Of a stretch of DNA of 64,000 bases, positions 25,663 through 33,803 are shown piece by piece (the stretch's first letter is position 1; the number at the start of each line of letters is the position of its first letter). The DNA is from an uncultured Bacteroidota bacterium. Its GTDB lineage: Bacteria > Bacteroidota > Bacteroidia > Bacteroidales > P3. The notes under the pieces are model-generated. The model was not told where the DNA came from and searched no databases. It saw nothing but the letters and a program-made list of their open reading frames with translations. The stretch spans positions 1 to 64,000 of the forward strand of contig CADAQX010000010.1 in NCBI GenBank assembly GCA_902790215.1. The letters are read 5' to 3'. The position numbers and the translations under genes were made by a program.

Positions 25663-27138
25663 ATGTTAACCTTATCGCAATTAGAACAATATCTTTCAAA
25701 AGCGGCGTGGATACTGAAAGGACCGGTAGATGCTGCTGATTTTAAAGTGTATATATTCCCTTTGCTTTTTTTTAAGAGAATCTCGGATGTATATGATGAA
25801 GAATACAATGAGGCGTTGAAAGAGAGTGAGGGAGACCACGATTATGCTTCTGCTACTGAGATGCACCGCTTCATCATTCCCAAAGGATGCCATTGGAACG
25901 ACGTGCGGATGGCCACTACCAATGTTGGTAGCGCTATCAAAGGGGCATTCTCACAAATTGAGCAGGCCAACCCTCAATACTTGGCCAACATCTTTGGCGA
26001 CGCTGCTTGGACAAACAAGGAAAAACTGTCCGATGAACTCCTATGCCGTCTCATTGAGCATTATTCCCAATACAACCTCTCCAACTCCAATGTCGAGCCT
26101 GATGTTCTTGGTCGTGCTTACGAGTATTTGATAAAAATGTTTGCCGATCAAACCAACAAGAAAGCCGGTGAGTTCTACACACCTCGTTCTGTGGTCCGGC
26201 TAATGGGATTGATAGTCAACCCTCAGGCAGGCGAAACCATCTACGACCCCGCCTGTGGTACGGCAGGAATGCTTCTGGAATGTATCGAGCAGGTCAAACA
26301 GAAAGGTGGCGACTACCGTACGCTGAAGCTATATGGTCAGGAAAAGAATCTTACCACCTCCACCATAGCCCGCATGAATATGTTCCTTCACGGCATTGAG
26401 GACTTCTATATCGAACGTGGCGATACACTTCGAGAACCCAAATTCTTCAAGTACGACAAAATGCAGCAGTTCGATATTGTCATTGCCAACCCGCCATTCT
26501 CTCTCAAAAATTGGGGCGCAGAAATTTGGGCCGACGACCTATATGGACGCAATATCGCAGGCATGCCGCCCAATGGCAATGGCGATATGGCTTGGGTGCA
26601 GCACATGATCAAGTCGATGGATGAGAAGTCTGGTCGTGTGGCAGTGGTGTTGCCCCACGGAGCCCTCTTCCGCAAACATGCCGAAGCCAAGATTCGTTCC
26701 ATACTATTGGAAAACGATTTGTTGGAAGCCGTGATAGGTCTCGGCGACAATATTTTCTATGGTGCCACGCTGTCGGCTTGTATCCTGGTATTCAGGGCAC
26801 GTAAAGACATGTCGAGGAAAGGCAAGGTGTTGTTCATCGACGCCGCCGACCAGGTGAGAAAAGGTCGTGCCCAAAACACACTAGAGGAAGAGCATATCAA
26901 CACCGTCTTCGGCTGGTATTCCGATTTCAGAGACGTAAAGAACCACGTAAAAGTTGCCTCAATTGAGGATGTCCGTAGCAATGACTACAATCTGAATATC
27001 CCGCTTTATGTGGAGAAAGAGGTAGTAGATAGCCTTCCAACACTTGAAGAGGCCAAAGAGCAACTGCGCATTGCCGCAAAGGAAGCCCGTGAGGCCGAAG
27101 AACGTTTCATTCAACTGCTTAAGGAGTTTGCACAATGA
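25663..27138 (+). CDS. hsdM: Type I restriction-modification methyltransferase subunit M (first copy)
   Basis: A 491-aa N6-adenine methyltransferase subunit. An N-terminal HsdM helical domain (about 1-140) precedes the AdoMet-binding catalytic domain, with motif I DPACGTAGML (from D195) and catalytic motif IV NPPF (N276-F279). The C-terminal coiled stretch LEEAKEQLRIAAKEAREAEERF probably contacts HsdS. The start at 25663 is preferred to an upstream TTG because it aligns with the second HsdM. It overlaps that gene by four bases (ATGA). It modifies adenines in the site set by HsdS to protect host DNA. It is the first gene of the defence island. Confidence 0.93.
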   Translation: MLTLSQLEQYLSKAAWILKGPVDAADFKVYIFPLLFFKRISDVYDEEYNEALKESEGDHDYASATEMHRFIIPKGCHWNDVRMATTNVGSAIKGAFSQIEQANPQYLANIFGDAAWTNKEKLSDELLCRLIEHYSQYNLSNSNVEPDVLGRAYEYLIKMFADQTNKKAGEFYTPRSVVRLMGLIVNPQAGETIYDPACGTAGMLLECIEQVKQKGGDYRTLKLYGQEKNLTTSTIARMNMFLHGIEDFYIERGDTLREPKFFKYDKMQQFDIVIANPPFSLKNWGAEIWADDLYGRNIAGMPPNGNGDMAWVQHMIKSMDEKSGRVAVVLPHGALFRKHAEAKIRSILLENDLLEAVIGLGDNIFYGATLSACILVFRARKDMSRKGKVLFIDAADQVRKGRAQNTLEEEHINTVFGWYSDFRDVKNHVKVASIEDVRSNDYNLNIPLYVEKEVVDSLPTLEEAKEQLRIAAKEAREAEERFIQLLKEFAQ

Positions 27139-28595
27139 CACAGAAAGAACTTGAATCCTATCTTTGGGGTGCTGCCACCTATCTCCGTGGGTTTATTGAT
27201 GCCGGCGACTACAAACAGTATATCTTCCCCTTGCTATTCTACAAGCGAATCTGTGATGTCTATGACGAGGAATATGAGGAAGCCCTTGCTGAAAGTGACG
27301 GCGACCTCGAATATGCCGCCTTTGACGAAAACCACCGTTTCAAGGTGCCTGCCGAAGCCCATTGGAATCAAGTCAGGCAGGTGACTGTGAACGTCGGCAA
27401 AGCCATCAACGATGCATTGAACGCCATCCAAAAGGTCAACAACCAGCAACTTCAAGGCATCTTCGGTGATGCTGATTGGACCAACAAAGAGCGTCTGTCC
27501 GACAGCCTGCTGTGTCAACTGATTGAACATTTCTCCTCCCGTAACCTCAATATCAAGAACGTGCCCAATGACGAGTTGGGCAACGCTTACGAGTTTCTCA
27601 TAAAGAAATTTGCCGACGACAGCGGTCATACCGCTGCCGAGTTCTACACCAACCGCACTGTGGTGAGGCTGATGACGCTGATTGCAGACCCTAAAGAGGG
27701 CGAGAGCGTCTACGACCCCACCTGCGGTAGCGGAGGATTGCTGCTCAACTGTGCTATGATGCTCAAAGACCAAGGTAAAGAATACCGCACCCTGCGTCTC
27801 TATGGACAGGAAATCAACCTTATCACCTCTGGCATTGCCCGCATGAACATGCTGCTGCATGGCTTTGAGGAGTTCAATATTGTTCGTGGAAATACGCTCA
27901 GCAATCCGCTCTTTATGAAGTACGACCAGCTGCAGCAGTTCGATATTGTATTGGCTAATCCGCCTTACTCCATCAAGAGCTGGGATCAGGCTGCTTTCAC
28001 CAACGACCCCTACGGGCGTAACATCTGGGGCACTCCGCCGCAAGGCTGTGCCGACTATGCCTTTCAGCAGCATATAATGAAGAGCCTCAAGCCCGACACC
28101 GGGCGTTGTGTGGTGCTATGGCCTCACGGCATCCTGTTCCGTGATGCCGAGCGCGAGATGCGTCGCAAGATGATAGAGAACGACTGCGTCGACTGTGTCA
28201 TCGGTTTGGGTCCCAATCTTTTCTACAACTCCCCAATGGAGGCATGCCTGCTGATATGCCGTATGCAGAAGCCAGCCAACCGTCGGGGCAAGATACTTTT
28301 CATCAATGCCGTCGATGAGGTGAAGCGCGACAAGACCATCAGCACGCTCGAACCGCAGCATATCGACAAGATTTTCAAGGCTTATAAGGAATACAAAGAC
28401 ATTGCGGGTTTTGCCAAAGTGGTCTCCAACAAACAGATACTCGAGAACGGAGCCACACTGAACATCTCCCAATACGTCTCTCGTCTAGAGGTAAAAAGCG
28501 ACAAACCCTCACAATCTCTACCCGAGTTGCTGGATGAATGGGAAAGAAACAGAATAGAGTTATACGACAGAATCAACGAAATATTAGACAATTAA
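27135..28595 (+). CDS. hsdM: Type I restriction-modification methyltransferase subunit M (second copy)
   Basis: A 486-aa paralogue of the preceding gene, alignable along its whole length (for example YIFPLLF.KRI.DVYDEEY, IFGDA.WTNKE.LSD.LLC.LIEH). Motif I is DPTCGSGGLL (from D194) and motif IV NPPY (N275). Both copies therefore look catalytically intact. The divergence is well beyond recent duplication. Two different M subunits translated in tandem suggest an M1-M2-S heterotrimer or an exchangeable pair. The frame overlaps the first copy by four bases, so the two should be made in similar amounts. Confidence 0.92.
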   Translation: MTQKELESYLWGAATYLRGFIDAGDYKQYIFPLLFYKRICDVYDEEYEEALAESDGDLEYAAFDENHRFKVPAEAHWNQVRQVTVNVGKAINDALNAIQKVNNQQLQGIFGDADWTNKERLSDSLLCQLIEHFSSRNLNIKNVPNDELGNAYEFLIKKFADDSGHTAAEFYTNRTVVRLMTLIADPKEGESVYDPTCGSGGLLLNCAMMLKDQGKEYRTLRLYGQEINLITSGIARMNMLLHGFEEFNIVRGNTLSNPLFMKYDQLQQFDIVLANPPYSIKSWDQAAFTNDPYGRNIWGTPPQGCADYAFQQHIMKSLKPDTGRCVVLWPHGILFRDAEREMRRKMIENDCVDCVIGLGPNLFYNSPMEACLLICRMQKPANRRGKILFINAVDEVKRDKTISTLEPQHIDKIFKAYKEYKDIAGFAKVVSNKQILENGATLNISQYVSRLEVKSDKPSQSLPELLDEWERNRIELYDRINEILDN

Positions 28596-28617
28596 ATATC
28601 CCATTATCTGCAATTAT

Positions 28618-28648
28618 TTTGATATATTGCCAATAATTTGTATCTTTG
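28618..28648 (+). promoter_or_regulatory. Promoter within the defence island, for rhuM-hsdS
   Basis: TTTG at 28618-28621 and TATCTTTG at 28641-28648 are separated by 19 bases, a textbook Bacteroidota -33/-7 pair. It lies 46 bases before the rhuM ATG. It could uncouple expression of rhuM, hsdS and the downstream SIR2-HerA genes from the methyltransferases. Confidence 0.7.
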
Positions 28649-28693
28649 CACTAAAATAAACTACTATTTTATACAACAACAGTGGATAATAAA

Positions 28694-29698
28694 ATGGAAA
28701 ATACGGGCGACATCATCATATATCAAACCGAAGACGGTTTGACGAATATTAATGTTAAATTAGATAACGATACTGTTTGGCTCAATCAACAGCAGTTAGT
28801 GGTGTTATATCAATCGAGTAAATCTAATATAAGTGAACACATTAAGCACATTTTTGAGGAAGGAGAATTAACTGAGGAGTCAGTTGTTCGGAAATTCCGA
28901 ACAACTGCCGATGATGGTAAAAACTACGAGGTTACCTATTACAACCTCGATATGATTATTTCGTTAGGCTATCGAATCAAATCGGTTGTTGCCACACGTT
29001 TCCGCATCTGGGCCACTCAGCGCTTGAAAGAATATATGGTCAAAGGATTCACGATGGATGATGAGCGACTGAAAGGGAATGGTGGAGGCAGTTATTGGAA
29101 AGAGTTGCTTGACCGTATACGTGACATCCGTTCTTCGGAAAAAGTGCTGTATAGACAGGTGCTCGACTTATATGCGACCAGTGTGGACTATGATCCCAAG
29201 AGTGAAGAATCTGTTCACTTCTTCAAAATGGTACAAAACAAACTACATTTTGCTGCTCACGGACACACGGCAGCCGAAGTCATATACGAGCGTGCCGATG
29301 CAGAAAAGCCTTTTATGGGGTTGACTACTTTTTCTGGTGAATTGCCAGCATTAAAGGACATCGGAATTGCTAAGAATTATCTTAGCGAAAGCGAGCTAAA
29401 GATTTTGAACAACCTTGTATCCGGTTATTTTGACTTGGCTGAAATCAATGCCCTTGAGCACAAGCCTATGTATATGAGTGACTATATCCATCAGTTGGAT
29501 TCTGTGCTCACTTCCGGAAACAGGCCTTTACTTGAAGGTGCGGGTTCTGTTAGTCACGCACAAGCCTTAGAGAAAGCCACTGTTGAATATCGCAAATACC
29601 AGAAAAACACTCTTTCGCCCGTGGAAAAAGCCTATTTAGAGACCGTGAAAGCTACAGCCAAAATAGTAAAGAAAAACACCAAAGGTAAGAACCAATAA
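28694..29698 (+). CDS. RhuM family protein
   Basis: A 334-aa cytoplasmic protein starting at ATG 28694 (an upstream GTG at 28682 is possible). It has the RhuM family pattern: IIIYQTEDGLTNINVKLDNDTVWLNQQQLVVLY near the start, SNISEHIKHIFEEGEL, YYNLDMIISLGYRIKS, FRIWATQRLKEYMVKGF, and a C-terminal helix-rich part. RhuM genes are known passengers inside type I restriction-modification loci, and their role is unknown. The region before SIGYR resembles a KilA-N/Bro-type DNA-binding segment, suggesting a regulatory or modulatory role. It sits between hsdM2 and hsdS with its own promoter. Confidence 0.88.
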   Translation: MENTGDIIIYQTEDGLTNINVKLDNDTVWLNQQQLVVLYQSSKSNISEHIKHIFEEGELTEESVVRKFRTTADDGKNYEVTYYNLDMIISLGYRIKSVVATRFRIWATQRLKEYMVKGFTMDDERLKGNGGGSYWKELLDRIRDIRSSEKVLYRQVLDLYATSVDYDPKSEESVHFFKMVQNKLHFAAHGHTAAEVIYERADAEKPFMGLTTFSGELPALKDIGIAKNYLSESELKILNNLVSGYFDLAEINALEHKPMYMSDYIHQLDSVLTSGNRPLLEGAGSVSHAQALEKATVEYRKYQKNTLSPVEKAYLETVKATAKIVKKNTKGKNQ

Positions 29699-29763
29699 TA
29701 AGTCCCTATATGGCATAGTATTTATTTGACTGGAACACGAAATTGTTAGATTAGACTACAATA

Positions 29764-30876
29764 ATGAACGATATTACCATAGATAAAACTGACTGGAAGA
29801 AATACAGGTTTGACGAGATGGTACAGAACATATCGGAAAGGGTTGAACCTGGCCAAACCGACCTTGATGTGTACGTTGGGCTGGAACATATAGACCCTGA
29901 CTCATTACATATCAAACGGCATGGTCACCCCAGTGATGTTGAAGGTACAAAACTACGCTTCTACAAGGGGGATATCATCTTTGGTCGCAGAAGAGCTTAT
30001 CAACGGAAAACAGCTTTGGCTACTACCGACGGCATTTGTTCTGCTCATGCAATGGTATTGAGAGCCAAAGAAAATGTTGTTGACCCAATGTTTTTGCCCT
30101 TTCTGTTTCATTCCAAGTCATTCATTGACATGGCAATTACCATATCTGTCGGAGGGTTGTCTCCAACTATCAATTGGAAAGCCATTGCAAAACAACTATT
30201 CCTCCTCCCACCCAAACCCGAGCAGAAACGCTTAGCCGCCCTCCTCTGGTCCGCCGACGAGATGATTGAGAAAGAGAAGATGGAACTGGAAAAGGTAGAA
30301 GAATACAGAAAACTAACTTTTGAACTACACACATCGAAACAAGCAAATGCCAAACTTGCCGATTGTTTGATTGTCAATAAAAGGAAAAGTAAAGCACCTC
30401 ATTATTATGATAAATATCTTGGTCTAGAACACATAGAAAGCGGTGTTTATTATAGTTCACAGTATGGCGAAGCCAATGAAGTACTCGCTGACAGCTACAT
30501 TTTTCATAAGGGTGCTTTGTTATATGGTAAATTAAGACCATATCTAGACAAATGTATTATTTCAGATTTCGATGGTATATGTTCAACAGAAATAATAGTT
30601 TACAGCACCGAACCCAACACTTCCAAAGAGTACATTCTGAATGTATTGCATTCAAAAGCATTTTTGGATTACATTGTTGACAAATCTTTTGGCACCAAAA
30701 TGCCTCGTGTTTCACACGAAATTGTTTCTGACTATGAGTTATTTTTACCATCAAAAAAAGAACAAAATGAGATTGTGAACATTATTAGAAACATAATAAA
30801 TCAAGAAAAGAGAGTCCGAGAGCAAATCACTCTTTCTCAACAAATAAAGCAGGAATTAATTAACAAGGTTTTCTAG
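29764..30876 (+). CDS. hsdS: Type I restriction-modification specificity subunit S
   Basis: A 370-aa protein with two target-recognition domains (about 8-165 and 200-345). They are joined by a conserved spacer helix (PPKPEQKRLAALLWSADEMIEKEKMELEKVEEYRK) and closed by a second helix (KKEQNEIVNIIRNIINQEKRVREQITLSQQIKQEL). It picks the bipartite DNA site for methylation and cleavage. The first half has the same GC-balanced composition as the hsdM genes. The second half is AT-rich like the SIR2-HerA genes that follow, so recombination within hsdS is plausible. The SIR2 gene starts two bases after its stop. Confidence 0.92.
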   Translation: MNDITIDKTDWKKYRFDEMVQNISERVEPGQTDLDVYVGLEHIDPDSLHIKRHGHPSDVEGTKLRFYKGDIIFGRRRAYQRKTALATTDGICSAHAMVLRAKENVVDPMFLPFLFHSKSFIDMAITISVGGLSPTINWKAIAKQLFLLPPKPEQKRLAALLWSADEMIEKEKMELEKVEEYRKLTFELHTSKQANAKLADCLIVNKRKSKAPHYYDKYLGLEHIESGVYYSSQYGEANEVLADSYIFHKGALLYGKLRPYLDKCIISDFDGICSTEIIVYSTEPNTSKEYILNVLHSKAFLDYIVDKSFGTKMPRVSHEIVSDYELFLPSKKEQNEIVNIIRNIINQEKRVREQITLSQQIKQELINKVF

Positions 30877-30878
30877 AC

Positions 30879-32102
30879 ATGGACAGAGTGTATTTATATA
30901 AAACTCAAAACACATCGGTTGCTTATGATGATGAGCAATGGTATGTAAACGATCAAATGCAAGAGAAGAAAGCGGACGACAATGTGCAAGAAAAAGCAAA
31001 AGAACATGCTTTCAAATCAATGGCAGAAGATTTGTCTCGATACATGAGCCATTTCAGGAACATTGCTGTACTTACCGCTGCAGGGACCTCTATGGAAAAC
31101 GGAGACCATGGCGGGAAAACACGTACCGAATTATGGGAAAGCTACGAGGATGAAATAAACAAAATTGCCAATGTTTTTACATCAACTGATGGGACTTTAA
31201 AAGATAAATGCACACAAATTTTACAAGACAAAAACATAGAAGACTTTTTATCTTTTACGATTCTATATGAAAAATTGAATGGAGAGATTCTTGACAAGGA
31301 TGATGGTAAAAATTTACGCAAAAAATTAGAAAACAAAATTGCTACTGCTTGCGAATTAGATCTAGATGAAACGAATCAACATCATCAAGATTTTATAAGA
31401 AAACTTACTGCTCGAAAGCCAAGCGAACCGCGGTTGCAGTTGTACACGACAAACTATGACACATTATTTGAACAGGCAGCACGCCGAATGAATTATGTGA
31501 TAATTGATGGCTTTTCTTTATCTTATCCAAGAGTATTTAATGGAACTAATTTCGATTTTGATATTGTATTCCGTGAACATACAAGAATTAAGCAAGAAGA
31601 AAGCTTTGTTCCAAATGTATTTCAACTATTTAAACTGCATGGAAGCATCGATTGGGAGAAAAATGCCATGGGACAAATCTTACAAAAAGAAAAATCCGAA
31701 AATCCGTGCATTATATATCCCGCGAGTGAAAAATATGAAAGTAGCTACGACCAACCCTATTTTGAAATGATGTCTCATTTCCAGCAAACACTTCGGAAGG
31801 AGAACACATTGTTAATAGTCGTTGGATTTGGTTTTAAAGATAAACATATTCAGAACGTAATTAAAGAAGCTTCGCTGCAAAACCACAATTTACATATTTT
31901 GATAGTATGTTATGGCCAAACTGAAAAAGAAGGCAAGTGGGTAGATAGTGGTATAGTATCAGCGTTAGTTCCTGATTATTTGGATGAGAATCTAGTCGTT
32001 AGGCCCAACGTGTCTATTTTGTTTTCTAAATTCAAAGCTTTTGTAGAGCATTTACCAATGAATAATTCTTATAATAATCCTTTTGAGAATGCATCCATTT
32101 GA
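30879..32102 (+). CDS. SIR2-family NADase effector of a SIR2-HerA defence system
   Basis: A 407-aa protein with the SIR2-like NAD-binding fold: TAAGTSMENG (from T66), YTTNYDTLFE (N192 and D194) and KLHGSIDWE (H254), followed by the closing VVGFGFKDKHIQNVI. N192 and H254 are the expected catalytic pair for NAD+ hydrolysis. An N-terminal extension of about 60 residues precedes the fold. In known SIR2-HerA anti-phage pairs, the SIR2 protein depletes NAD+ or cuts DNA when bound to a HerA hexamer, causing abortive infection. It is encoded between hsdS (2-base gap) and herA (14-base overlap) and is markedly AT-rich. Identification rests on motifs plus the partner. Confidence 0.88.
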   Translation: MDRVYLYKTQNTSVAYDDEQWYVNDQMQEKKADDNVQEKAKEHAFKSMAEDLSRYMSHFRNIAVLTAAGTSMENGDHGGKTRTELWESYEDEINKIANVFTSTDGTLKDKCTQILQDKNIEDFLSFTILYEKLNGEILDKDDGKNLRKKLENKIATACELDLDETNQHHQDFIRKLTARKPSEPRLQLYTTNYDTLFEQAARRMNYVIIDGFSLSYPRVFNGTNFDFDIVFREHTRIKQEESFVPNVFQLFKLHGSIDWEKNAMGQILQKEKSENPCIIYPASEKYESSYDQPYFEMMSHFQQTLRKENTLLIVVGFGFKDKHIQNVIKEASLQNHNLHILIVCYGQTEKEGKWVDSGIVSALVPDYLDENLVVRPNVSILFSKFKAFVEHLPMNNSYNNPFENASI

Positions 32103-33801
32103 TCATACAAAATTTCTCGGATACGTTTGTGAGGTTACTCCACAATATGTTCGTGTACAAGTTCCAACAGCAAAATTGTTGCATACGTTTTATAACAATG
32201 GACAGCTGTATTATGGAGGAACCGTTGGCTGTTTTGTTGTAATAGAAGGTGTGGAATATGGTTTTTTGGGAAGATTGTTTGAATTAAATATACCTCAAGG
32301 AGAAAAAACGGAAATTACAGATCAAAAAATCCACATGGATGACACCGATTTCCATCCCATTGCAAAAATTGAACTTTTAGCTTTGTTTAGTGTATATCAG
32401 CCGGAAACTATTATAAAAACGATTTCGCGTTATCCTGCTATTGGAGCAAAAGTCTATTCTTGCTCCGACGAACAAATTGGAGCTTACATTTCGAATTTTG
32501 GAATAAAACCAACTGACACTGATGTACCTTTTGCACCAATAGGGAAACTAACTTCTAATAATGCGATTTGCAATATCTCTCTGAATTCTTTATTTGGAAG
32601 ACATTGTGCGGTTTTAGGTACCACTGGTGGTGGAAAGAGTTGGACTGTCGCTAAACTATTGGAACTGACCTCTACTTTTACTAACAATAAATGCATACTA
32701 ATTGATGCTACAGGAGAATATAGTTCAATTAGTGATGATATGACTTCTATAGAACTTGGGACTGGGGAGTATATCTTTGACTATAAAAAACTAACAATTG
32801 ATGAACTATATTATCTACTACATCCTTCATCTAAAACGCAGGTTCCTAAGTTAATGGAAGCCATTAGATCTCTAAAAATGTCAAATATAGATACTGATGG
32901 CGCATTATCTGAATATTATCCTAAAGACAACAATGGTCAGGTGATATCTAAAAACATTTTCAAATGTCAAAAACCAAGGAGAAATTTTGACGTGTTTAGA
33001 TATAGAAACACTGCTAGAATAGAAACTAACACATGCGATTTTGATTTTGAGTTGTTAGCACAACAAATAACATACGAATGTGTTTGGGATAATCCAGGAG
33101 TATGGGGCAATCGTGTCGAGAATGATGTTTCAAATTGCGTTAGCTTAATCTCACGAGTCAATAATATAATGTCAACAAGTGAGTATAACCAGATTTTTGG
33201 TTTTAGAAGATCTACTATTCCTAATTCTAAAGATTTGGCAGAAGAGATTATTAATCACATCAACAATGCCCAAAAGAGCATTTTAAGATTAGATTTTTCT
33301 AAAGTAAGTTTTGATTATCAAGTCAGAGAGATACTTGTAAATGCAATAGGGAAAATGCTTCTGACTGAAGCAAGAGAAGGCAAATACAAAGAAAAAGCTT
33401 TAATTGTTTTTATAGATGAAGCGCATCAATTCTTGAATAAATCAATCGCAGATGAATATTTTTCAGCAAAACCTCTTGATGCATTTGAGCAAATTTCAAA
33501 GGAATCGAGAAAATATGGATTATTTTTGTGTATTGCCACACAAATGCCTCGAGACATTCCGTTAGGAACCCTTAGTCAAATGGGTACGTTTATCGTTCAT
33601 AGGTTGATAAACGAGCAAGACAAAAAAGCAGTAGAAAGTGCTGCATCATCAGCCAATAGAAGCAGTTTGTCTTTTTTGCCAATTTTAGGAGAAGGTGAAG
33701 CGTTGCTAGTAGGTGTAGATTTCCCTATGCCATTAACAATAAAAGTAGATGAACCTAACAAAAAACCAGACTCTAATACTCCAAAATTAAAAACGAAATA
33801 A
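32089..33801 (+). CDS. herA: HerA-like hexameric ATPase of a SIR2-HerA defence system
   Basis: A 570-aa protein. I place the start at ATG 32089, inside the end of the SIR2 gene. An N-terminal HAS-barrel (about 1-120) is followed by a DUF87/HerA-type ATPase core with Walker A GTTGGGKSWT (K183), Walker B IVFIDEAHQF (D443, E444) and a downstream arginine-bearing sensor region IATQMPRDIPLGTLSQMGT. HerA proteins form hexameric rings that move DNA, and in this pair they hold the SIR2 effector. It overlaps SIR2 by 14 bases and ends two bases before hsdR. It is AT-rich compared with hsdR. Confidence 0.9.
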   Translation: MHPFDHTKFLGYVCEVTPQYVRVQVPTAKLLHTFYNNGQLYYGGTVGCFVVIEGVEYGFLGRLFELNIPQGEKTEITDQKIHMDDTDFHPIAKIELLALFSVYQPETIIKTISRYPAIGAKVYSCSDEQIGAYISNFGIKPTDTDVPFAPIGKLTSNNAICNISLNSLFGRHCAVLGTTGGGKSWTVAKLLELTSTFTNNKCILIDATGEYSSISDDMTSIELGTGEYIFDYKKLTIDELYYLLHPSSKTQVPKLMEAIRSLKMSNIDTDGALSEYYPKDNNGQVISKNIFKCQKPRRNFDVFRYRNTARIETNTCDFDFELLAQQITYECVWDNPGVWGNRVENDVSNCVSLISRVNNIMSTSEYNQIFGFRRSTIPNSKDLAEEIINHINNAQKSILRLDFSKVSFDYQVREILVNAIGKMLLTEAREGKYKEKALIVFIDEAHQFLNKSIADEYFSAKPLDAFEQISKESRKYGLFLCIATQMPRDIPLGTLSQMGTFIVHRLINEQDKKAVESAASSANRSSLSFLPILGEGEALLVGVDFPMPLTIKVDEPNKKPDSNTPKLKTK

Positions 33802-33803
33802 TC

